From assembly GCA_963747375.1 (NCBI GenBank), contig CAVVFL010000022.1:496001-560000 (forward strand): DNA of 64,000 nucleotides. Reading direction: 5' to 3'. Below the pieces are notes generated by a model. The model did not search any database. It saw only the letters and a program-made list of their open reading frames with translations, and was not told the DNA's origin. This stretch comes from Sva-07 sp963747375 (lineage in GTDB: Bacteria; Actinomycetota; Acidimicrobiia; Acidimicrobiales; Ilumatobacteraceae). Of this stretch, positions 45,692-53,927 are shown piece after piece; position 1 is the first letter of the stretch, and every line of letters starts with the position of its first letter. Position numbers and translations under genes: made by a program.

Positions 45692-47253
45692 GCCGTTGCC
45701 ACGTTCATGCCGAGGACGTGATCCTGTTTCTGCATCAACTTGCTCTGCGCGAGCAGCAGCACGGCCGGACGGGTGAAGAAGTAGCAGACGAGCAGGTCGC
45801 AGATCGTCGTCAGACCCAGGTACAGCGCGAAACCCCGCACCGACCCGACGCTCAGCATGAACAGGATGATGGCGCCGATCAGCGAGACGACGTCGGCCGA
45901 CCAGATGGTCCGCCAGGTCATCCTGAAGCTGCGGGGCGCTGCGTTCTTGATCGTGCGACCGTTGCGGAGTTCGTCCTTGATCCGTTCGAAGAACACCACG
46001 TAGCTGTCGACGGTGACACCGATGGCCACGATGATGCCGGTCACACCGGCGAGGCTGAGCGCATAGTTCGTCCAGCCCGACACGAACGACGCCATGGAGA
46101 ACACCATCCCCGCCCACACGAAGAGCCCGCCGACGATGACGAGACCGAGCCAGCGGTAGTACGCGAGCAGCAGCACGACCACGAGCAGCATGCCGACGAT
46201 CCCGGCGATGATGGCGGCATGCAGCGAATCCGAGCCCGCCGATGCCGACACGGTTCGAGCCTCCTGGGCCTCGACCTGCACCGGGAACGCTCCACGGTTG
46301 AGCACGCTGACGAGGTCTTCGGCCTCGGACTTGGAGAAGTCGCCGGTGATCGCCACCGAGTCGGTGAAGTTCGGCTGGTTCACCTGTGGAGCCGACTGCA
46401 CCACGTCGTCGAGGACGATGGCGATCTGACCGCGCAGGCCCGGCTGTGTCGACGGACAGGTCGGTGTCGCGTTGTAGCACTCGTTGGCCAGGGCGTTCCA
46501 GGTGGCCTGACCGTCACCACGCAGGCCGACGGACACGCCGAAGCCCTGATCGAGCGTCAGCGCCGCGCTGCCCTTCGAGAACACCTCGCCGGTCCCCTGC
46601 GCGGGCCCGACGCACACGACCGATCCGTCGCGGTTCGGGAGCAGTTCTGCACCCGTCACGGTCGGCGTGACGGGCACCTGTTGGTCGACGACCGGGCCGA
46701 TCGGCACCGTGTCACCCGGGACGGTGTCGACCGGCAACGTGTCGATCGGTGTCGTGTCGGCCGGCGTGGTAGCCGTCGGAATGCTGTCGGCGGGAGGTGC
46801 CTGCGGGCGTCGGAAACCTGCCGGCTCGGACGTGGCCGGTGCCAGGGTCGAACCGGTGTCCTGACCGACCGCGCCCGTCGGTGCAGAGGTGGCAGGCGCC
46901 GGACAGTCGGCGAAGTTGACGACCGGGCGGAGTTCCACCACACCGGACACGTCGACGGCGCTCAGGGCATCGCCCTGGTCGCGAACACCGGGGAGATCGA
47001 CCACGATCGTCTGACCCTGCACCCGGACGTCGGGCTCGGCGATGCCACGGCGCTCGAGTTCGTCGCGAATCAGGTCGCGAATGATGACCAGGTCCTGCTC
47101 ACTCGCGGGCTCGACCGGTGCGAGGATGACCGACACACCACCCTGCAGGTCGAGGCCGAGGATCGGCGTGTTGTCGGTTGCCACGTTGTAGACCAACGTG
47201 GTGATCACGATCAGCACGACGCCGATCAACGAGGTCCACAGGCGGCGACGCAT
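45688..47253 (-). CDS. secD: Protein translocase subunit SecD
   Basis: A 521-residue protein with an N-terminal membrane helix, GLDLQGGVSVILAP, a large periplasmic region with DLPGVRDQGDALSAV, and five C-terminal helices including VGMLLVVVLLLAYYRWLG, GVTVDSYVVFFERIKDELRNG and LGLTTICDLLVCYFF. Inside the periplasmic domain is a long Pro/Thr/Asp-rich stretch (about residues 120-195: TPADTTPIDTLPVDTVPGD and similar), low in complexity and typical of actinobacterial SecD. It overlaps secF and follows yajC by eight bases. Confidence 0.95.
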   Translation of the reverse strand: MRRRLWTSLIGVVLIVITTLVYNVATDNTPILGLDLQGGVSVILAPVEPASEQDLVIIRDLIRDELERRGIAEPDVRVQGQTIVVDLPGVRDQGDALSAVDVSGVVELRPVVNFADCPAPATSAPTGAVGQDTGSTLAPATSEPAGFRRPQAPPADSIPTATTPADTTPIDTLPVDTVPGDTVPIGPVVDQQVPVTPTVTGAELLPNRDGSVVCVGPAQGTGEVFSKGSAALTLDQGFGVSVGLRGDGQATWNALANECYNATPTCPSTQPGLRGQIAIVLDDVVQSAPQVNQPNFTDSVAITGDFSKSEAEDLVSVLNRGAFPVQVEAQEARTVSASAGSDSLHAAIIAGIVGMLLVVVLLLAYYRWLGLVIVGGLFVWAGMVFSMASFVSGWTNYALSLAGVTGIIVAIGVTVDSYVVFFERIKDELRNGRTIKNAAPRSFRMTWRTIWSADVVSLIGAIILFMLSVGSVRGFALYLGLTTICDLLVCYFFTRPAVLLLAQSKLMQKQDHVLGMNVATA

Positions 47254-47261
47254 CGGGTTGG

Positions 47262-47654
47262 TCAGTCGTCGTCGGCGGTGTTCGCCGACTCGAGCTCGTC
47301 GGCATCGTCGTCGTCGGCTTGAGCCGCTTCGGACTGGCCGTCGGGAGACGCCTTGCCCTGGATCGCGGCGCGGGCGATGCGGATCTGGACGTCGTCGTCG
47401 ATCTCGAGCCAGAACCGGGTGTCGCCGTCTTCGCCCGTGATGGTGCCGAAGACGCCCGAGGTGGTGATGACCTCGTCGCCCACCTGGATCGAACGCTGGA
47501 GATCCTGCTGCTCCCGAACCCGGCGCCGCTGCGGCCGGATCATGAAGAAGTACATCGCAAACGGGATCAGCAGGAGGATGCCGAGCTGGATGATGGCACC
47601 GCTGCCGCCTCCACTTGAGGAGCTGGCGATCACGGTCGAGAGTTGCGCAGTCAT
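47262..47654 (-). CDS. yajC: Preprotein translocase accessory subunit YajC
   Basis: A 130-residue protein with one N-terminal helix (IIQLGILLLIPFAMYFFMIRPQRRR) and the conserved QVGDEVITTSGVFGTITG, followed by an acidic tail. It associates with SecDF. ATG 47654 is preferred because it begins shortly before the helix. The gene leads yajC-secD-secF and follows tgt by 41 bases, the common tgt-yajC-secDF order. Confidence 0.93.
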   Translation of the reverse strand: MTAQLSTVIASSSSGGGSGAIIQLGILLLIPFAMYFFMIRPQRRRVREQQDLQRSIQVGDEVITTSGVFGTITGEDGDTRFWLEIDDDVQIRIARAAIQGKASPDGQSEAAQADDDDADELESANTADDD

Positions 47655-47695
47655 GTCGGCGAGCGAGCCTATCTGCAATGACGACGGCGCACCCG

Positions 47696-48793
47696 TCAAC
47701 CCCACACATCCAGGACGGAACGTCGCAGCTGCTCGAAGGTGCCAGCAGCGATCGAGGTGCGCATCCGGGCCATCAGATCGATCGTCCAGGCCACATTGTG
47801 GATGGAGAGCAGGCGCGATGCGGTCGGCTCGCGCACCTGCAGCAGATGGCGGATGTAGCCGCGGCTGTGACGGGCGCACACCTCGCACGGGCAGTCGTGA
47901 TCGAGCGGTTCGTCGAGTTCGGTGTTGCGGGCCGCCTTGGCCTGGAACCGTCCGGTCGAGGTGAGGGCCGTGCCGTGCCGCCCGAGCCGGGTCTGCATCA
48001 CGCAGTCGAACTGGTCGACACCGAGCGCCACGGCCTCGACGAGCGACGCTGGATCCCCGACTCCCATCAGGTAACGCGGGCGATCGGTCGGCAGCTGTTC
48101 GAGTGCCGCAGCGAGCGCCGGAAGCATTTCGGCGCGGGTCTCCCCCACCGACAGCCCTCCGATGCCATAGCCGTCGAATCCGATCTCGACGATCTGCTGC
48201 GCGCTCTCGCGACGCATCGTGTCACTGATCCCGCCCTGGACGATGCCGAACAGCGCCTGATCGGGCCTCGTGTGGGCGTGCTTGGCACGCTGCGCCCACG
48301 CGGTGGTGCGTTCCACCGCGAGACGGATGACCTCCGGTGGGCTCGGTAGCGGCGGGCAGACGTCGAGCACCATCGCGATGTCGGCACCCAGGCGCTGTTG
48401 GACGTCGACGGCGATCTCGGGCGTGAACCGGTGTGACGAGCCGTCGTAGGTGCTCTTGAACGTGACGCCGTCGTCGTCGACCTTCGGGTCGAGCGAGAAC
48501 ACCTGGAAGCCACCCGAATCGGTGAGCGTGAGTCCGTCCCAGCCCGTGAATCGACCCAGTCCGCCGAAGCGTTCGACCAGTTCGGCACCGGGTCGCAGCA
48601 TCAGGTGATACGTGTTGCCCAGCACGATCTGGGCGCCGATGCGCCCGTAGTCGTCCGCGCTCAGGTACTTGATCGCGCCGCGCGTGCCGACGGGCATGAA
48701 CAACGGCGTCGTGTAGCTGCCGTTCGCCGTCGTCGCCGTGCCGGCGCGTGCGGCCCCATCGGTGGCTTCGACGTCGAACTCGACCGGATGCAT
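47696..48793 (-). CDS. tgt: Queuine tRNA-ribosyltransferase
   Basis: A 365-residue TIM-barrel enzyme with LTDSGGFQVFSL (general acid Asp), DVQQRLGADIAMVLDVCPP (nucleophile Asp region), GIVQGGISDTMRRESAQ, GGLSVGETR and a zinc site CPCEVCARHSRGYIRHLL. It exchanges the wobble guanine of GUN-anticodon tRNAs for a queuosine precursor; queA, a later step of the same pathway, is also in this window (52879-53892). TACCGT (minus strand, 48801-48806) ends seven bases before the ATG, suggesting leaderless transcription. Confidence 0.96.
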   Translation of the reverse strand: MHPVEFDVEATDGAARAGTATTANGSYTTPLFMPVGTRGAIKYLSADDYGRIGAQIVLGNTYHLMLRPGAELVERFGGLGRFTGWDGLTLTDSGGFQVFSLDPKVDDDGVTFKSTYDGSSHRFTPEIAVDVQQRLGADIAMVLDVCPPLPSPPEVIRLAVERTTAWAQRAKHAHTRPDQALFGIVQGGISDTMRRESAQQIVEIGFDGYGIGGLSVGETRAEMLPALAAALEQLPTDRPRYLMGVGDPASLVEAVALGVDQFDCVMQTRLGRHGTALTSTGRFQAKAARNTELDEPLDHDCPCEVCARHSRGYIRHLLQVREPTASRLLSIHNVAWTIDLMARMRTSIAAGTFEQLRRSVLDVWG

Positions 48794-48820
48794 TCCGGCG
48801 ACGGTATCGCTGAGCGCCGC

Positions 48821-50045
48821 TCAGGCGGCGGTGCGTCGGCTTGGTGGTCCGGTGTTGTGGATCGAGCCGTCGGGGAGTCGGAGGGTGAGTTCGCGGTGGG
48901 GTCCGAGTTCGATGACCCAGCCGTCGTGGTGGATCTTGGCGTGATGTTTGTGCACAGATCGGGATCAGATTGTCCAGATCGGTGACTCCGCCGTGACGCC
49001 ACCAGACGATGTGATGCAACTTGCAACGGTCGTAGCCGACCGTGCAACCGGGGATCGCACACCCGCGGTACAGGCCACGCAGCGCCCGTCGTTGCGCCCG
49101 GCTCGCCAAGCGTGTGTTGCGTCCCAGGTTCAGCTCGCCCGGTGCGTGCAACACGACACCGTTGCGTACCACGACCGCATGGACGTCGGCGTCACCGGCC
49201 AGCTCGGCGAGCACCCGGGCAGGGATCTCGACGGGGATCGGCCATTCGGCGACCGGGCCCGGCCCGTCGACGGCGGGATCGGCGTCGGCGTCGATCACGA
49301 CCACGTACTCGGCTCGTCCCGACCGGGCCACCCCGGCGGTGCCGTCGATGAGTGCGATCAGCGCGTGGCCGGTCAGGAACTTGTGTTTCTCGATCGGATC
49401 CTCCGGACACCCCTCTGGCACCTTGTCGGCGAACATCGCCTCGACCGTCGCTGCCAACTTCGCCGACAGACGTACCCCGGTGACCGGATCGAACCGCCGC
49501 GCAGGTTCCACATCCCGTCGCCATCGACCCACGACGACGCCCGCACATTGCGACGTTGCCGGGCCAACCGGTCCAACCCGTCGTCGGCCTGGACCCGTTT
49601 CGCTTCCAACGCCACCCGACGAGCGAACTGCTCCACCGTGCGGCGGCAGCCACCGCCGCCAACGCATCGGCCCGCTCGAACAATTCGCCACGCTGCGCCA
49701 CCGGCAACTGGGCGGCAGCTCGGGTGACCACATCGACGTGGGCGGCCGTGGTCTGGCCGTCGCCGAGCGTCTCGGCGAGCTTCGGAGTCGAGGTCAACGT
49801 CGACGCGCGTTGCGTCGACTTCGTGGCGGCGCCGATCGACGACTTCGCGGCTTCGCCGCGATCGTCGCTTCAGCGAAGCCGTCCGACGACAGCTTCGCCA
49901 CCAGCACCGCGTGTTGCGCGTCGGCCCACGCCTGGACCTCGCGCACCGCGACCAGACCCGACTCGATCAGATCATCGGACGCCGACACGTCATCGCGCAC
50001 CGCAACGATGCGCTCCACACGCTCCGCAACAGCAACCGAATCCAT
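48821..50045 (-). CDS. 13E12/DUF222-type HNH endonuclease (about four frameshifts)
   Basis: Segments in different frames assemble into about 405 residues: a helical DUF222 part (VAVAERVERIVAVRDDV, TPKLAETLGDGQTTAAHVDVVTRAAAQLP, RRVALEAKRVQADDGLDRLARQRR) and a C-terminal HNH nuclease with CAIPGCTVGYDRCKLHHIVWWRHGGVTDLDNLIPIC then KHHAKIHHDGW. Breaks lie near 49835, 49640, 49510 and 48955. The HNH residues are intact. Members of this group are abundant in Actinobacteria, and several mycobacterial 13E12 genes are damage-inducible. The promoter here is PafBC-like and ends seven bases from ATG 50045, so the message is probably leaderless. Confidence 0.85.
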
Positions 50046-50052
50046 ACGTTGC

Positions 50053-50075
50053 ACAGTACGCAGGGGCTGTCACAG
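50053..50075 (-). promoter_or_regulatory. PafBC-like DNA-damage promoter, copy 2
   Basis: On the minus strand CTGTGACAG, an eight-base spacer CCCCTGCG and TACTGT end seven bases before ATG 50045 of the HNH gene. Spacer length and sequence are identical to copy 1 at 36587-36609. The -35 part matches TGTCRGTG at five of eight positions; TACTGT fits TANNNT. Confidence 0.5.
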
Positions 50076-50108
50076 AGTTGCCGGGGCGTGGTCGTCCGGG
50101 TTGCGACC

Positions 50109-50573
50109 TCAGGCTTCGGGGGTGGGTGCAACGTCGGTCGCGAGGCCTGCGAGCTCTTCGAGTGCTGCGCGGAGCTGCGCGAAGGAGCGTGGTCCGAGCC
50201 TCTCTGCGATCTTGAGTTCCGCTGCTTGCGATTGGGCGTTGATCGTCTTCTCGAGCCGACGTCCCTTGGCGGTCAGTTGGATGACGCGGGCGCGCCCGTC
50301 GGCCGGATCGGCTTCGCGGGTGAGATACCCGCATCGTTCGAGGTGACCGAGCAGGTCGTTGATGGACTGGCGCGTGATCTGGAGCTGGTCTGCGAGCTCC
50401 GAGGGGCGCTGCCGGTCGAGGGTGGGATAGCGGAACAGCCCGACGTGGGCGGGATTGAGATCGTGGTAACCGGCGGCGAGCACTCCGGCGAAGATCTCCT
50501 CGCGGACGAACTGCCAGCCGAGGCGCAGCAACGCGCCCAGGTAGGGGCCTCGGTTCGGATTGCCGATTGACAT
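50109..50573 (-). CDS. MarR-family transcriptional regulator
   Basis: A 154-residue winged-helix protein: RPSELADQLQITRQSINDLLGHLERCGYLTREADPADGRARVIQLTAKGRR contains the recognition helix and the basic wing with DPADGRAR. The N-terminal helices and the tail form the dimer interface. It probably represses itself and the divergent cupin gene, binding the inverted repeat in the 70-base gap. TAAACT (minus strand, 50581-50586) is seven bases from ATG 50573 and lies inside the putative operator. Confidence 0.9.
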   Translation of the reverse strand: MSIGNPNRGPYLGALLRLGWQFVREEIFAGVLAAGYHDLNPAHVGLFRYPTLDRQRPSELADQLQITRQSINDLLGHLERCGYLTREADPADGRARVIQLTAKGRRLEKTINAQSQAAELKIAERLGPRSFAQLRAALEELAGLATDVAPTPEA

Positions 50574-50574
50574 G

Positions 50575-50595
50575 ATCGTAAGTTTACCATACGAT
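50575..50595. promoter_or_regulatory. Putative MarR operator
   Basis: ATCGTA and its exact complement TACGAT are separated by nine bases, with an inner GTAA/TTAC pair around two bases. The region is unusually AT-rich for this genome and overlaps the -10 element of the marR gene; the cupin start is 48 bases on the other side. A second GTAA-containing half-site (TTGTAAGG) follows at about 50600. Confidence 0.55.
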
Positions 50596-50643
50596 TATGT
50601 TGTAAGGAAACCTGATCAACCTACCTCAGAGAGCAGACACGAC

Positions 50644-51156
50644 ATGAGCACAGCAGTCATCGACGGTCCGGACAGCGAGCAGGCGCAAGCATGGTGGTTC
50701 CTCGACCTCCTGGTCGTCGAGCACCGATGCGCCGCCGACATGAAAACCGTGGTGATGGAGATGACCTTGCCGGTCGGCTCCTCGGCGCCGCTCCACGTGC
50801 ACGACGACCTCGACGACACCTGGTACATCCTCGATGGCGAAATGGCAGTGCGCTGCGGAGACGACGTGTCGATCGTCGGCCCGGGCCACTGGGTGTCGAT
50901 GCCGAGAGGTGTGCCCCACACCTTCCGGGTCGTCGGCGATCGTGAGGCGCGAATCCTGCTGGTGCACGACAACGCCTCCTTTCGCGACCTGATCCGAGAC
51001 CTCGGCGTGCCGGCCGAAGCCCGCGTCGTACCCCCACAGCCTGTCTTCCCGCCAACCGATGAACTGGCCCGAGTTGCCGCCGCCCACGACCTGACGCCGA
51101 TCGGCCCGCCGATGACCGACGACGACACCAACGCCATCCTCGCCGGTGCGCACTGA
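50644..51156 (+). CDS. Cupin-domain protein
   Basis: A 170-residue single-cupin protein with motif 1 PLHVHDDLDDTWYILDGEMAVRCGDD (His and Glu metal ligands) and motif 2 VGPGHWVSMPRGVPHTFRVVGD (His). Such small cupins serve as dioxygenases, isomerases or ligand sensors; the role is unknown. Divergent from a MarR regulator over a shared operator, it is probably induced by a small ligand. Confidence 0.82.
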   Translation: MSTAVIDGPDSEQAQAWWFLDLLVVEHRCAADMKTVVMEMTLPVGSSAPLHVHDDLDDTWYILDGEMAVRCGDDVSIVGPGHWVSMPRGVPHTFRVVGDREARILLVHDNASFRDLIRDLGVPAEARVVPPQPVFPPTDELARVAAAHDLTPIGPPMTDDDTNAILAGAH

Positions 51157-51234
51157 TCACCTCGGCCACCTCGGAAATCCGAGTAGCCCCCGACGAACTA
51201 CGGTGAGCGCTCCACGATCGAAGGGGGAATGACG

Positions 51235-51786
51235 ATGGGAATCCGACGAGTGGTCACTGGCCACGATTCGAATGGGAACGCAGTGTTTGCGAGCGATGAC
51301 GTCGTGGAGCCGGTCACCGTCGACCTGCTCCCGAAGGCAGAGTTCTTCCAACTCTGGGGAGCCGACGGACCGCTTCACTTCCCGGACAGAGGCGAGGCGC
51401 CGCCGTCACCGACGTACTTCCCCCCGGTCGGCGGGTTTCGCTTCGGGCTGTTCAGCGTGGCTCCAGACTCCGTCGCGATGCTCGACGACCTGGACTTCGA
51501 CGCAGCGCTTGCCGAGTTCGGCGAGAAGCTCCCGGGACTTGGCGAGTACTTGGAACCTGACCATCCGGGGATGCACACCACGGCAACGGTCGACTACGAG
51601 TTCGTGGTCTCGGGCCGGTGTGTTCTCGAACTGGACAACGGGGCAGTGCGAGAACTCGGCCCGGGCGACACCGTGATCCAGAACGGGACCCGACACGCCT
51701 GGCGCAATCCGTTCGACGAGCCCTGCCTGATGGTTGTGGCGATCGTCGGCGCCAACCACGCTCGGGTGAATTCGTCACCGGGCTGA
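51235..51786 (+). CDS. Cupin-domain protein, second type
   Basis: A 183-residue protein with an N-terminal extension (RRVVTGHDSNGNAVFASDD) and a C-terminal cupin: YEFVVSGRCVLELDNGAVRELGPGDTVIQNGTRHAWRNPFDEPCLMVVAI. The opening phrase VVTGHDxxGKAV is characteristic of a group of bacterial cupin proteins in degradation loci. ATG 51235 is preferred to ATG 51229 because AAGGGGG then has normal spacing. Function unknown; it is not similar in detail to the cupin just upstream. Confidence 0.8.
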   Translation: MGIRRVVTGHDSNGNAVFASDDVVEPVTVDLLPKAEFFQLWGADGPLHFPDRGEAPPSPTYFPPVGGFRFGLFSVAPDSVAMLDDLDFDAALAEFGEKLPGLGEYLEPDHPGMHTTATVDYEFVVSGRCVLELDNGAVRELGPGDTVIQNGTRHAWRNPFDEPCLMVVAIVGANHARVNSSPG

Positions 51787-51821
51787 CGGCCACCCCATCC
51801 TTCCGGAGAGTCGGTCAGGTC

Positions 51822-52786
51822 TCAGGCTGTGTCATCGGGGTGCGCCCGGACGTAGTCGATGGCATCGATGGGTGTGTCCGAGGCGTATCCGACCGGCAGG
51901 CGCACGGTGCCGGCGGCGCTGCCCACGTAGACCTCCCACGCGTGGTACCCACGGTAGGCCATCGGATCCGCCATCATGTTTGCCGCGTACGCGGTGACCG
52001 AGCCGACGTACCCCGCGTTGGGGTTGTAGCCGTACAGCGCGGCACCCATGTCGCCGGGAGCACCCTTGCTGGCAAGGTAGGCGGCCGCACCGAGAATCGC
52101 GTCGTGCGGATCTTCGATGTTGCCGGTGCAGCAGACCGCCCATGTCGTCGGCAGGAACTGCATCGGACCGAGTGCGCCGGCCGACGACCCGCCCGCGATT
52201 CGCCCATGCGCGTCTCGACGAAGTTGATCGCGGCCAGATACTCCCACGGCACACCGGTCGCCACTTCGGCTTCCTGGTAGTACGCGAGCAACTCGTCGAT
52301 CGGCCGAGGTTCGAGGATGGTCCACGCCGGCAACGTCGGCGATGGCTCGCTCGGCGGTTTCCCGGTGGCGTGGTCGACCACGGCCTGACGGGCAGCGACA
52401 TTGAACGCGAACGCGTCGGCCACGTCGGCGGGGATCGAGGTCGTGACCGCATCTTGGAGGTCGGGGTTGCGAGCGAGCAGCTGATATGCCTGCTGCTGAC
52501 GCCGCCCGAGATCGGCGACGGATTCGTCCGGCAGCGAGGTGTCTCGAATCCCACGTTCGGCCGCCGTGATCTCGGACGCAATCGCTGCAGCGGTGACCTG
52601 CGGGATCGTTGTGGTGGTCAGAGCGTCGGTCGATGACGCGACGACTTCGGCCTCGACGACCTCGGAGGTCGACGAGGCCGACGGTGCGCTGATCGACGCC
52701 CCGGCAGGTCCGGTCGCATCCTCGGAGCAACTCGCGACCAGCAGCAGCGCGCCGACGACACCCAGGAGCAGAGAGCTGCGATGCAC
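51822..52786 (-). CDS. Lytic transglycosylase-like lipoprotein (one frameshift)
   Basis: About 321 residues; the frame break near 52195 is best explained by one lost base. The N-terminus is a lipoprotein signal (LLLGVVGALLLVASC, lipobox VASC). After a Ser/Thr-rich linker and a helical region, the SLT-like domain has the catalytic Glu in AAINFVETRMGES, then GALGPMQFLPTTW, DPHDAILGAAAYLASKGAPGD and ALYGYNPNAGYVGSVTAYA. It would cleave peptidoglycan at the cell surface. TACCAT lies six bases before the GTG, so the message may be leaderless. Confidence 0.87.
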
Positions 52787-52878
52787 GGGCCGATGGTACG
52801 CAACCGGTCCACCGACTTCGTGGCGGCGAGCGGGCTGTTCCTCTCCGACCGCTCCGTTGCCCGACCCCGACGGGTCTG

Positions 52879-53892
52879 TCAGGTGAGGTGTCGGTCGAGC
52901 AGCATCGCGTCACCGAACGACAAGAAGCGATAGTCGTCGGCGAGCGCCGTCTCGTAGAGCGCCCGCCAGCGTGGTCCGATGAACGCGTCGATCATCATCA
53001 GCAGCGTCGTCTTCGGAAGATGAAAGTTCGTCATCATCGCGTCGACCAACTGCCAGTCGAATCCACGATGGATGAACAGGTCGGTACGGCCCGACAGCTC
53101 GCCGGAGCGTGCGGCCGATTCGAGCGCGCGAACTGCGGTCGTCCCCACGGCCACCACCCTGCCAGCGGTCTCGCAGGCAGCCATCGTTTCCGGCGAAATC
53201 CGGTAGCGCTCGGTGTGCATCGGATGCTCGAGGGGATCCTCGGTGCTGATCGGCTGGAACGTGTCGAGACCCACGACCAACTCGACGGTCGCCGTACGAA
53301 CCCCCGCGGCGGCCAATCGTTCGAACAGTTCGGCGGTGAAGTGCAGGCCAGCGGTCGGGGCCGCCGCCGAACCGGGTTCGCGCGCGAAGACAGTCTGGTA
53401 GCGGTCGGGGTCCGTCAACCGTTCGCCGATGTACGGCGGCAGCGGCATCTCCCCATACCGATCCAGCAACACGACGGGGTTCTCGTCACCGACCAATTCG
53501 ACCCAGAACGTGTCGCCGGCCGGAGTCCGCTCACCGACGCGCACGACAGCCGCTTCGCCGGCGTACAGCAGCTCGCCGACTCGCAGCTTCCCACCGGGAC
53601 GCACCAAGGCGTCCCAGGTTCGCCGGTCCGCGTCCCACGGCTCGAGCAGCAGCACTTCGGCCGCTCCTCCCGTTGCCCGGTGAAGCCTCAGCCGCGCCGG
53701 AATCACCCGGGTCTCGTTGAGCACCAGCAGATCGCCGTCGCGCAGCAGGTCAGGCAGGTCGCGGACGTGCCGGTGCTCAGGCGACGCACTCCCCCGGTCG
53801 ACCAGCAATCGGGCTGCATCACGCGGCTCGATCGGCGTCTGGGCGATCCGGCCGTCGGGCAACACGTAGTCGAAGTCGTCGATCCGCACCAC
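52879..53892 (-). CDS. queA: S-adenosylmethionine:tRNA ribosyltransferase-isomerase
   Basis: A 337-residue protein with FDYVLPDGRIAQTPIEPRDAARLLV, LLVLNETRVIPARL, PLPPYIGERLTDPDRYQTVFAREPGSAAAPTAGLHFT and MMTNFHLPKTTLLMMIDAF, the standard QueA blocks. It builds epoxyqueuosine on tRNA, downstream of Tgt (tgt at 47696-48793). It follows ruvB, the common actinobacterial ruv-queA neighbourhood, but a family 2 hairpin lies between, so the two may be uncoupled. Confidence 0.95.
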   Translation of the reverse strand: MVRIDDFDYVLPDGRIAQTPIEPRDAARLLVDRGSASPEHRHVRDLPDLLRDGDLLVLNETRVIPARLRLHRATGGAAEVLLLEPWDADRRTWDALVRPGGKLRVGELLYAGEAAVVRVGERTPAGDTFWVELVGDENPVVLLDRYGEMPLPPYIGERLTDPDRYQTVFAREPGSAAAPTAGLHFTAELFERLAAAGVRTATVELVVGLDTFQPISTEDPLEHPMHTERYRISPETMAACETAGRVVAVGTTAVRALESAARSGELSGRTDLFIHRGFDWQLVDAMMTNFHLPKTTLLMMIDAFIGPRWRALYETALADDYRFLSFGDAMLLDRHLT

Positions 53893-53896
53893 CGCA

Positions 53897-53925
53897 GGTT
53901 ACGCGGTGCCTGGCACCGCGTAACC
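53897..53925. terminator. Hairpin family 2, copy 2
   Basis: A perfect 14-bp inverted repeat, GGTTACGCGGTGCC against its complement, with one central base. It has the same outline as the copy at 37636-37666 (GGTTACGC, GGTGCC) but is one base pair shorter in the middle. It separates ruvB from queA on the same strand and would attenuate or end ruv transcription before queA. Confidence 0.65.
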
Positions 53926-53927
53926 GC

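Noticed and set aside
46660..46910. Horizontal insertion inside secD
   Set aside because: The Pro/Thr/Asp-rich stretch is in frame and resembles the linker known from actinobacterial SecD; base composition matches the surroundings.
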